Below, piece by piece: positions 45,380 to 55,221 of a stretch of DNA of 64,000 nucleotides (position 1 is the stretch's first letter; each line of letters opens with the position of its first letter). The notes beneath the pieces were generated by a model that did not search any database, was not told where the DNA came from, and was given only the letters and a program-made list of their open reading frames with translations. The stretch comes from Dendrophyllia cribrosa (lineage: Eukaryota; Cnidaria; Anthozoa; Scleractinia; Dendrophylliidae): NCBI GenBank assembly GCA_024195265.1, contig JAJLRJ010000013.1, positions 7,545,575-7,609,574 of the forward strand, read 5' to 3'. The translations under genes and the position numbers were made by a program.

Positions 45380-48300
45380 AACCATGTCAACATTGCCATT
45401 TTGTCCTCCAGATGTTGAAATCTTTTTAAATATAAAGGCAAACCCTTTATATTTTTCTCTCTGTCAAATATTTTGTTTTTGTTTTGATTCTCTTTACCCT
45501 ATGTCTTTGCCCTCTTGTTTTGCGGTTTTGTGGCTTATTCATATACTGGTTAAACAAAATCACAGTTTTTCACTGCAGACACCCTTGATGCAACACTGAA
45601 CTGTACTTCATATATTATCTTGTACACTGCTTTTCTGTACTGGGTTGTACATGTATGTCCCTCATCTGCCTGAAAACGTTTTTTCTAGTCAACATTACTA
45701 TTTTGCCTTCCAGATGTTATATACTGTAACTATTATAAGGACAAACCCTATATTATTTTTTCACATATTTTGTTTTTGTTTTGTTTTCTTAACCTTATGC
45801 CCTTGCCCCTACCCTCTTATTTTGTGGTTACTCTCTTATACCATACTTACTGCAATAAGTGCCCTGGGTGCTTATTTCATTTTGGGACCTTGAGGTTGGG
45901 TGCTCACCATATTCAAGGTGGGTGGTTATTAATTTGAGGGTTGGTGCTTATTATTTTTTCAACATTTTCAGAAAATGAGAACATTTTTACAGAATAACAA
46001 AACAGGATAACAAGTATATTTCGCTTCAACCAAATAAAACAATAAAACAAAACTCAGACTTAAACATGAAAAAGGCATAAACAGTATAAACAGTTCATTA
46101 AAAATCTGAGCTTTGAACAATCAGTCAAGGAATTAAATTAAAAGCCAATTTCGGGAACAGAATTGATGCCCCTCTTACTTCAAGATGGACTAGTACAAAA
46201 ATGTTTTTGAGGTGTGGGTGGGGAGGGTGGTAACGGGTGGGCGCTTAAGTTTTTTGGCTTTCAGAGTGGGCACTTAAGGACGTTCGCGCTAATTGTTTAT
46301 GCGCATCCTTACTGCGCACGCAATTCATGTCGCAACGCCATGCTTCGTCATGCACGAGCGCGCGCGCAAGAGAAGAAAATCTAAGCACATAAAGAGCTTA
46401 TAGCGGTTGCGTTAACTTTGCTTAGATTTAACTCGCTTGGATGGTCGGTGACCCCCAAATTTTTTTTCATAGATAATTTTCTTTGCCAATTCTCGACAGA
46501 TTGTGAAAAAATGAACAAAAAATCAATGTAGGAAGTTTAAATTGTTTCCATTTTTCTACCCGCGCGCCATCGAATCCTGCCAACTTGCGGCTGTCAGAGT
46601 TTGCAAATGATGTCGTTTAAAGATGGAATTTACTTCAAGAAACGTCACCAGTTGAATGAATTTGCTGAACAGACCTACAAGCATAAAATTTGGGAAAGAA
46701 AGTTGCATTTTAGAGATTCATTTGCAATATTTTTAGACTAACAGACATTGGGATCACATCCCGTAAGGAAGACCAATTTTTCAAAATTAGGGTCGCCTTT
46801 CAGATAGCTTATCTCAGAAACGAAGTCGGTGACCCCCTAATTTTTTTGCGTTTCTGACACAAGTAACTCATAACCTAGCTGTAGCAAAAGTTTTATAAAA
46901 AAATCAATGTTAGAAGATTTTCGCGCGAACGTCCTTAAATCGAGGTGGGCACTTATTTGGGGTGGGCGATTATTTGAAGGTAGGCAATTTATTGAATAAG
47001 TATAGTATACAAATTCAACAAAAATATTAAAACATAGTTTTGGTATCCTGACTGCAATACAAGCAACCTTGGTGCGGTACCCTATGCCCTTGTCCCCTAC
47101 CCACTTGTTTTGTGGTTTTTAAATCTGCCTGGCTCTCTGATATACAGATCAAACAAATTAAATGTAATAAAAAGTTTTGATGTCCAGACGGCATTACAGA
47201 CACCCTCAATCAATGCAACATAAAACATGTCCACATTGCTAATCCACATAACTATTTTGCCCTCCAGTTGTTATAAAATTTCATATACAAGAACAAACCC
47301 TTACATACATTTTTTTCTCTCTGCCTTCATGTTTTTGTTTTTGTCACCTTATGCCCTTGCCCACTACCCTCTCATTTTGTGGTTTTCAAATCTACCCGAC
47401 TCTCTTATATAGAAATTAAACAAAATGATATTAAGACACAGTTTCAATATCCTGACAGCAATACAGACACCTTCAATTTTCAAGGTAAACCCTGTATAGC
47501 TTTCCTCTGCTTTCACATATTTTGTTTTCTTCACATTATGCCCTTGTCCCTAGGCTCTCTCATATATAAATTAAAAATATGATATACAGTCCAACCTCTA
47601 TTTTAAAAGCAGCCCTCTATTTAGCGGTCACCCTCTATTAAGCGGTCACTTAACAAATCCCTGGAATTAAATCACTCCTCGTATTTACTGTAAACTTGAC
47701 CTCTTTTAAGCAGTCACCTCTAAGCGGTCAGTTCGCTATTCCCCAAGGGTGACCACTTAATAGAGGTTTGACTGTATATTTGAACACAGTTTTGGTATCC
47801 TGACAACAATAAACACCCTCAATGCAACACCCTATGCCCTTGCCCCTGCCCTCTTGTTTTGTGTTTTTTTTTTAATCTACCAGACTCTCTCGTGTACAAA
47901 TTAAAGTAAACAAAATGATATATATTTCAACACAGTTTTGGTATCCTGACAACAATACAGATACCCTCAATGCAACATCCTATGCCCTTGCCCCTGCCCT
48001 CTTGTTTTGTGGTGTTTAAATCTACCAGTGACTCTCTAATATACAAAATAAACAAATTATATTTGAATACAGTTTTGGTATCCCCCTATGCTTTGCCACT
48101 GCCCTCTTGTTTTGTGGTTTTGAAATCTACCTGGATCTTTTATATACAGCTTAAACAAAATGATATTAAAACATAGTTTTGGTATATCCTGACAACAATA
48201 CAGACACCCTTATGCAACACCCTATGCCCTTGTCCCCCTACTCTCTTGTTTTGCAATTTTTAAATCATCCCGACTCTCTTAAAACACCCGGACAGCAATA
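45380..48300. repeat. Degenerate tandem repeat, split by a nested element
   Basis: Units with TTTTGGTATCCTGACAACAA, ACACCCTCAATGCAACACCC, TATGCCCTTGCCCCTGCCCT, CTTGTTTTGTGGTTTT. At least eight copies over 45380-45830 and 47030-48300. Interrupted by an inverted-repeat element (45838-47010) that itself carries a piggyBac-like MITE. No gene seen. Confidence 0.65.
46278..46934. mobile_element. piggyBac-like element, GGACGTTCGCGC ends
   Basis: TTAA at 46274-46277 and 46935-46938. Ends GGACGTTCGCGC and GCGCGAACGTCC. Inner repeat GTCGGTGACCCCC-AAATTTTTTT appears twice. Nested in 45838-47010. Confidence 0.65.
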
Positions 48301-48872
48301 TAGACTAATACAGACATGCACGTCACAACGCAGCACTCATCTACAGAAAATACATGGCATGTACGCCTTAAACTCAATGCTTTTCAATCGTGAAAATATA
48401 TATTGTGTTAAAGTCTTACTATAAAAGAAGAAAGATGAGGATTTTTGTCACTTCCACCGGCTCCGCCGGACGCCATTTTGGAAATCCAAAAGGCTACTCG
48501 AAGAAAAAGCTTCTCTTAACTTCCAACACCGCAGAAATTACACTGATCTACTCGTATTACAATTCTTCACATGTACAAGTACGAAAAAACGCCAGAAAAA
48601 GCCAATACCAACTTTTCGACTGCTTTGCCAACTTTTCGACACACGATTTGCCAGTCGTTTCTCCCTTCTCCCTTCTCCCTTCTCCTTTCTCCCTTCTTCC
48701 TTCCCGTCATCGCCTTCGTTAAAGAGCCGAATACTAATAATGAGAGACGACTGGGGACGAGTCAGGGTTGTGACTTGGTTCAATATTATGCACAAACAGA
48801 AAGTATGTTGTCGCTGGGAGCGCCGCGGATGAGCTGTCGCCCACAAATTGCACTGTTGAAGTACGGCTGCAA

Positions 48873-49682
48873 ATGGATGCTACAAGGATAGCTGGCAATG
48901 TTATATTTAATGCCGTTGGCATCACTAACAATTTATATGTGTTGTTTCGCCTTTGGGACGATCGAACTTGGCCAAGAACCTACGGAAAAATTGCTTCACT
49001 GCAGATTTCTTTGAACATCGCGAATATCATAACGCATGCAGTCGCCGAGGTTTCCAACCATCTCATTTGGTTTTTCCTGTCGACAGCTTTCTCGTTTCTG
49101 TCCATCTATTCCGTCGCAGCACTGGTATTGTCCGTAGCCCTGGGAAAACGTTTCAAGCATCGCTTAAACTCAAATCTGTTTATTGCTATTTTACCTTTAA
49201 TTTTCTCCGTGTTGTTCCATCTCTTCGGGCGCCGAGATTTGCTGTGCAAGAACGAAAACTGTTTCAGTCCTTCGCTCGCTAACACAGAAGACGTGAATAG
49301 CATTATCAAGAGCTCCATAGCGTTCTTCTTTGTACCAACGGGGGTTATCATCTTTAGCTCAGTTTATTTTGGTTTTCAAAAGTACAACAGTTCTACGGCA
49401 GCTTCAAAACCGGAGCAAAGCATTTCACAAGTTTGTTCTCGAGCTTGTTGCGCATGCCCCGTTGCCATTTTTATATTGTACGGGCTGTTTGTTATCGAAG
49501 TTCTGCAGTTGCAAAATCACCACGTCGAAGGCAAAGAGGTCTCGCCGAACCATTTCTTTTGTCGACTACTTTGTCTTGATGATCAATTATTCCTTCTGTT
49601 GTCAATATTTCCTGTCTACGTGGATTACTTTTTTAAGCGGAAAAGCGAAGACGAGCTACCACAACAATCTCAAGACACTTAG
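48873..49682 (+). CDS. Divergent seven-transmembrane protein, paralogue A
   Basis: Intronless, 269 aa. Seven hydrophobic segments (roughly 6-28, 40-60, 64-91, 100-118, 143-168, 192-212, 236-255), with a short N-terminus and a basic C-terminal end (FFKRKSEDELPQ). The layout resembles a rhodopsin-type GPCR. The usual DRY after helix 3 and NPxxY in helix 7 are not there; helix 7 reads LSIFPVYVDYFF, and LNIANII sits where helix 2 normally has its LxxxD. Cysteines in LLCKNENCF could form an extracellular bridge. The start matches that of paralogue B. Sensory or peptide receptor is possible but not shown. Confidence 0.75.
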   Translation: MDATRIAGNVIFNAVGITNNLYVLFRLWDDRTWPRTYGKIASLQISLNIANIITHAVAEVSNHLIWFFLSTAFSFLSIYSVAALVLSVALGKRFKHRLNSNLFIAILPLIFSVLFHLFGRRDLLCKNENCFSPSLANTEDVNSIIKSSIAFFFVPTGVIIFSSVYFGFQKYNSSTAASKPEQSISQVCSRACCACPVAIFILYGLFVIEVLQLQNHHVEGKEVSPNHFFCRLLCLDDQLFLLLSIFPVYVDYFFKRKSEDELPQQSQDT

Positions 49683-49755
49683 TCTGATGAACGTACTTGC
49701 TGCAGGTGTGAAAACCGTCTTAACACTGAATTGCTAAAATGTAAGCGTTAAACTG

Positions 49756-50480
49756 CACAATAAACAGTACCACAGGAACGTACTGCTCAGTAGCTTTATT
49801 TTGAATAGTCACACCTTAGGATTTCATCCACAGACTAAAAAGTTAGAACCACCTTGTACAGCATAATAAACAGTACCACAGGAAAGTACTGCTCAATAGC
49901 TTTCATTTGAATGGTCACACTTTAGGATTTCATCCACAGACTCAAAAGTGAGAAACACCTTGTACAGCATAATAAACAGTACCACAGGAAAGTACTGCTC
50001 AGTAGCTTTCATTTGAATGGTCACACTTTAGGATTTCATCCACATACTCAAAGTTAGAACCACCTTGTACAGCATAATACACAGTACCACAGGAAAGTAC
50101 TGCTCAATAGCTTTCATTTGAATGGTCGCACTTTAGGATTTCATCCACAGACTCAAAAGATAGAACCACCTTGTACAGCATAATAATTAGTACCACAGGA
50201 AAGTACTGCTCAGTAGCTTTCATTTGAATGGTCACACTTTAGGATTTCATCCACAGACTCAAAAGATAGAACCACCTTGTACAGCATAATAAACAGTACC
50301 ACAGCAAAGTACTGCTCAGTAGCTTTAATTTGAATGGTCATACTTAAGGATTTCATGCGGCACAAACTCAAAAGTTATATCACCACCTTGTACAACATAA
50401 TAAACAGCACCACAGGAACATTCTGCTCTAGAGCATTCATTTGAATGGTCACACTTTAGTAGTTCCATCCACAGAGTCGA
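49756..50480. repeat. 106-bp satellite, array 2 (3' of 7TM paralogue A)
   Basis: About seven units of the family described at 34140, same orientation, beginning 74 bases after the stop codon, so probably within the 3' UTR. Confidence 0.8.
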
Positions 50481-50534
50481 AAATTACTTAGAAGTATTTG
50501 ATACCAGCCAGGGTATAGTTGTGCATGGTAATAT

Positions 50535-50675
50535 AGTTCATAAATACACCTTATTCGATGGTTTAACAGATAATACGAGCGGATATTTTACGAGTTGCGA
50601 AGTATTTTGCGAGAAATGAGTAAAATGCCCGCACGTATTATCTGTTAAACCATCGAATAAGAGATTTATTATTTG
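50535..50675. mobile_element. Palindromic element, TTATTCGATGGTTTAACAGA
   Basis: TTATTCGATGGTTTAACAGA and mirror TCTGTTAAACCATCGAATAA, with ATAATACG/CGTATTAT further in. Inside unit A, absent from unit B. Confidence 0.6.
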
Positions 50676-52444
50676 ACTTAAAATTCTTTTATTTATAATA
50701 GCTTGTGTTTTTCAACCGGGACACTAAGCTGTAATACGGTAATCGACTGTGTAATACGCTCGAATATTTTGTTCTCTCTTCCTTATAAGGTAAAATGACG
50801 TCACAGTCAATAATAATGTGTTAAAATAGCTATTTACCCGTAAAACCTAGTGTTTAAAAACCAAGATTTGTATTTACAGTCAAGAAAAAAATAGCAGTTT
50901 AAATGTATGGTTTGTTGTTATGGAAAAATGAACTTTTAAAAATTCTAACGAAACGAGAAATCGACGAGAATATTCGAGGAATTACAGTTGGAATTCAACG
51001 TAATTTGCATTTTGATAGGAATATGTAAAAGAAAAAGCAATTTATTAATGTCAATAATGCATATGAAAAATAGTGAGGGCAAAAATCTGTGTCACTCGTG
51101 GTAGTCCTCAGTTATCTTTATTTAGAATTAGTTTTTCATTTTTAATCACTTTAATTGTGTACGCCTTATCACTAATCAGCCCGCGAATACAGCCCTTGCG
51201 GCCGGAAGCGATGAGAGGCGACTGTATAGGCCTTAATCACGCCCCGCCATTTTGTATAAGATTTACTATGCTAACGGCTCGCTGTGAAGAAGTTGAAAAC
51301 GATGTTAAGCGGGGGGAAAGCGAAACGTTTTATTCTCGAGTCAACATGGCTGCCGCGTGATGAATTAAGGCCCATTCGCAGACTTCTCATCACGGCTTTT
51401 GTGTAAAATTAGTTGCAGTCCAGTTCAATTCGTTCTAGTTTTCCGGCAAAGATCGCTGACCGTGACGCTACAAACACCTCGTCTCCAGTTTCCGCGCAAT
51501 ATAGTGTTCTTGTGTGCTTGTGTAGCCGGAGCAAAAAATAAAACTTGTATTGGGCAATATTTGCTTGCAATGTCTTTTATTATGCTGTATATGTGGCGAT
51601 GTACGTCTCGTACTCAGCCGTTATTCGGTCCGTCACGCATGACGACCGAATTACGTATGCATGGAGATGCTGTTGTTTTACCTTTTTGCGAGTTGGATGA
51701 AATCCCATATCTTTTGATGATCATTCATATAAAAAGTACTGAGCAGTTCTTTCTTGTGGTACCATTTACTATGCTGTACAAGTTGGTTAAGTTCTAACTT
51801 TTGAGTCTGTGGATGAAATCCTACTAAGAATAAGATAACATGTTACAATTTGGTCAGGATAAACTGATTTACAGGGTTCGGTGGAAAACGCGGAGTGCGG
51901 AGTGTGGAAAATGCGGAGTGTTTGCATTTTCTTTAAAAGCTTTATAAATAAAAGAGTCTTTAAACGATACTAATAAGTTCTTTGAAAAAGCGATACATCT
52001 TTTAAAAAACATCTTTGAACTTTAACTGTAATAATACTGGTTAATCAAACATGCCTAATCATACATATATATATATATTTACAAATAGGTCATGATACCG
52101 AAAATCTACCGAAAACTACCAGAAAGCGCCTGAGATTATTTTTCGAGTTCGAAAAACCTCTTACGGGCCGAGTTTGAGTGCCGTGCGGTAAATTGAACCA
52201 GCGTTTTTTTTTTTTTTTTAAGTTTACGCACCGAGAAAACGAGGTTATTGCCAATCACGCACGAGATGTTTTCTTTGCAGAATTGCGAAAATCTTGCCGG
52301 TGTATTTGAGATTTGATTGACGTTGCGACAGTAGAAAAACAAAAAAATGTCGCGGGAAAGATAAGATATAAGATAAGGCCTGCTTCGTTCACATGTCCGA
52401 TTTGATCTTTGATCTCCACGTGGCCTCAATCTAAGAGAGACATA

Positions 52445-53317
52445 ATGGCGTTCAAAATGCCTCTTCTTAAGCCCAAATTGCTCTCCAAATCGCTGGATTA
52501 CTTTAAGGGTCTACACAGTTTTGAGTGGGGAGATGTCACAGGAAAAGAAGAGATTGGCAAAGGAAGCTTCGGATCGGTTATGAGAGGAAACTACGAACCG
52601 CAAGGTAAAGTCGTTGTTGTGAAGCGATTTCTGGGAGAGGGAGACTCTCATTTGAAGAACATGGCAAAAGAGTCAAAAATGCTGCAGGGCTTGTGCCATC
52701 CAAACATAACGCGGTTTATCGGCGTTTGCCCTAAGCCAGCGGCAATTATGATGGATTACGAGTGCTTCGATTTTACTCCATTTGGCAACGACCATCAATT
52801 ATCCAATTTGTTAGAGTTTTTAAACATCCTTGATTGCATCGAGGGCGAAACTGAAGCCTTTGAGCATTTCTTGCCTGTTTTTCCGAAGGCTGCAAAGGAC
52901 GTCGCGGAAGGTCTTAGTTTTCTACATTCAAATAACATCGTGCATCGTGACCTAAAACCTAGCAACGTGCTGGTCAGCAACCAGCACTACTGTAAAAAGG
53001 ATATCGATGCCGATCAGCTACAAAGTCTCTTCGCTGACTGTCCAGTAGTTTGCAAACGTCAGCCCCCTTTTAACATAGTGGTAAAGCACTTCGATCGGCG
53101 AGTGGTGCGCAGGGATGCGAACAGTGGAGTGTTGGTGTACAGCGCAGATTTTGCGAACACCTACTACCACCCAAATCCGGCGCACATCCAAAGGAAGAAC
53201 CCTGTCTTCAACGGAAAAGTTATCATCAACCTCGCCACTTACAATTCACTCGACGAAGGCCAGAGGGAAATGTTGAAATCTTTTGGATTTCACATTGAGT
53301 TTGTCAACTTGCAATAG
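52445..53317 (+). CDS. Chimeric, truncated protein kinase inside the transposon
   Basis: Intronless, 290 aa. Kinase part 1-204: glycine loop GKGSFGSV (38-45), ATP lysine K60 in VVVK, likely helix-C Glu76, catalytic loop HRDLKPSN (167-174), then SNQHYCKKDID and DCPVVCK. The DFG magnesium loop, activation segment and whole C-lobe that should follow are missing. After K204 comes an unrelated 86-aa tail with RRVVRRDANSGVLVYSADF, NPVFNGKVIINLATYNSLDE and a C-terminal GFHIEFVNLQ. Probably not an active kinase; possibly a decoy or non-functional. The stop TAG is formed by a TA target site plus the first base of a MITE (53317). ATG 52445 is the first in frame; a TTG upstream was ignored. Confidence 0.7.
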   Translation: MAFKMPLLKPKLLSKSLDYFKGLHSFEWGDVTGKEEIGKGSFGSVMRGNYEPQGKVVVVKRFLGEGDSHLKNMAKESKMLQGLCHPNITRFIGVCPKPAAIMMDYECFDFTPFGNDHQLSNLLEFLNILDCIEGETEAFEHFLPVFPKAAKDVAEGLSFLHSNNIVHRDLKPSNVLVSNQHYCKKDIDADQLQSLFADCPVVCKRQPPFNIVVKHFDRRVVRRDANSGVLVYSADFANTYYHPNPAHIQRKNPVFNGKVIINLATYNSLDEGQREMLKSFGFHIEFVNLQ

Positions 53318-53595
53318 AGCAATTTTCAATTGAGTGTCGTAAAACCAAAACCCCAGTAATTACTTTGGCCAATCACAAAGGACGCAGAGTAATCGATTGT
53401 CCAATCAAAACTCGTAGCAAGTCACGATTTGTTTTAGTTTTACTTGCGATTGGTTTTGGTTTAACTTGTTATTGGTTTTGGTTTAACTTCTGATTGGTTA
53501 AGAAAGTAGCGCGAATTTTTTTACGCCAATCATAAGGCGTAGTAATGCAAAACCAAAGTAAACGCAAATTACTTTCGACACTTAAGTGAAACCGC
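53317..53595. mobile_element. MITE family GAGC-TTTTCAATTG, copy 3, at the kinase stop
   Basis: TA at 53315-53316 and 53596-53597. Left GAGCAATTTTCAATTGAGTG, right CACTTAAGTGAAACCGC. Contains repeated TTTTGGTTTAACTT words. It inserted into the larger transposon. Confidence 0.7.
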
Positions 53596-54679
53596 TATAA
53601 TGCTTGTTCATTTTTTCACTACTTTTTATAGAAATGAAAATACAATGATGCGTGGTTTGTAATAATAATAATGCTAAAGTAAATACGAGAATCTGTTAAT
53701 GTTTTCCCCGTCGTTTTACTTAAATTTGCGTAAAAAGTCGATTAACGTCAGCTTTGTGCTGAAAAGACTTCTTATAATTTGTCGATTAAGTTCGTACATA
53801 TTCATTATTTTTTGATCAATTTTGGACAATTTTGCAGAAACCAAGCCGCAGGGAAACAATATTGATAGTGGCAGCTGCGTTTTTTTGGCGCGAAACTTTT
53901 CTTTTCTCGCCAACTTTTTCGGCGCTTTATTTAAGTTTTTAAAAAGAAAACATTAAGTCTTGTATCTTTTTAACGCAAAAAGTTAACGGCTTAGATGCCG
54001 GTCTAGATGGGAAAATCTAGATCGCGGTCAATATCGATTTCAACCAATCAAATTCGTGAATTCGGTAGTTTCCAGTCCTTGGGAGACACGGCCATATAAC
54101 AACGTTACGCGAGTTGATTTTCGGTATCATGACCTATTTGTAAATGATCATTTTTTAAGCTACAAAATATATTATTAAGTATTATTAAGCGGCGAAAATG
54201 CGAAGATGTAGCGTTTTTTCCCCAAGAACATGTATCGGTCGTAATTAGAAAACAGGATTGTTTGTTTTAACAACTAAAAAGGCAATGCGTGCCTTGGATG
54301 AACTATTAATTTTGTACGAACTATTAATTTTGTAAATCACAATAATGTTTTACGCGTTGATTTTTTTGGATTACTTATTTGTTACAGTTCAAAGTTGTTT
54401 TCTTGAAAGATGTATCGCTTTTTAAAATAACTTATTACTATCGTTTAAGCAACTGAAAAGGCAATGATTTGTGCATTGCACGAACTATTAATTTTGTACG
54501 AACTATTAATTTTGTAAATCACAATAATGTTATGCGCGTTGATTGTTTGGATTACTTATTTGTTACAGTTCAAAGATGTTTTTGTAAAGATGTATCGCTT
54601 TTTCAAAGACTTTATTACTATTTATTACTATTTATTACTTTTTGTTACCGTTCAAAAAATAAAGCTTTTAAAAGAAAAT

Positions 54680-54980
54680 GCAAACACTCCGCACTTTCCA
54701 CACTCCGCACTTTCCACACTCCGCACTTTCCACACTCCGCATTTTCCACACTCCGCACTTTCCACACTCCGCATTTTCCACACTCCGCATTTTCCACACT
54801 CCGCATTTTCCACACTCCGCATTTTCCACACTCCGCATTTTCCACACTCCGCACTCCGCACTCCGCACTCCTCATTTTCCACACTCCGCACTCCGCACTC
54901 CGCACTCCGCACTCCGCACTCCGCACTCCGCACTCCGCACTCCGCACTCCGCACTCCGCACTCCGCACTCCGCACTCCGC
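54680..54980. repeat. CACTCCGC minisatellite in right arm of transposon
   Basis: First about ten 16-bp units CACTCCGCATTTTCCA (or with CACTTTCCA), then about seventeen 8-bp units CACTCCGC. The left arm has only three GCGGAGTG words, so the array is an expansion of the subterminal repeat. All six frames are open through it, which produces spurious ORFs. Confidence 0.85.
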
Positions 54981-55221
54981 GTTTTCCACCGAACCGATTT
55001 ACAGTCCAACTGAATCCAAAATGCTATTAGTATTTGCAGCGTTAGAAAAATGGTACAACTTTTGTTAAGAAGAACGCTCCGTTCCGGCTCGAACCTCGAT
55101 TAAAAAATTAGACGTTATAAAAGAAAGAGTCATTCAGTGTCTTGCATGACAGAGAGCACGGTATTATACTCCCTAAGGACAATTCACATGCAAAGCAGTT
55201 GTGAGTGTTCAATTATGCAAA

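Larger units (their letters stand above)
48797..51826. repeat. Segmental duplication, unit A
   Basis: Contains 7TM paralogue A, a 106-bp satellite array (49756-50480), AATCTGTGTCACTCGTGGTA (51084) and a block ending in AATAAAAC (51536). The same order recurs in unit B at 55222-57672. Confidence 0.75.
51875..54995. mobile_element. Pack-MULE-like transposon carrying a kinase ORF
   Basis: Perfect 9-bp direct repeats GATTTACAG at 51866-51874 and 54996-55004. The outermost 30 bp of the two ends are identical in inverted orientation (GGTTCGGTGGAAAACGCG...). Homology continues inward: GCATTTTCTTT-AAAAGCTTTAT, then AAGCGATACATCTTT, and TTTACAAATAGGTCATGATA with CCGAAAATC (left to about 52109; right begins about 54118). 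The right arm is longer because of an expanded minisatellite (54680-54980) and a direct duplication (about 54290-54435 and 54480-54620). No transposase. The 9-bp duplication and long inverted ends fit Mutator-like elements; other 8-9-bp duplicators such as Merlin are possible. Confidence 0.8.

Noticed and set aside
52409..52444. TTG start for the kinase ORF
   Set aside because: Nuclear animal genes rarely start at TTG, and an ATG follows 12 codons later.
54469..55068. Six-frame long ORFs of up to 199 codons
   Set aside because: They arise from the CACTCCGC minisatellite, whose 8- and 16-bp units leave every frame open. The translations are pure repeats (TPHSA, RSAEC).
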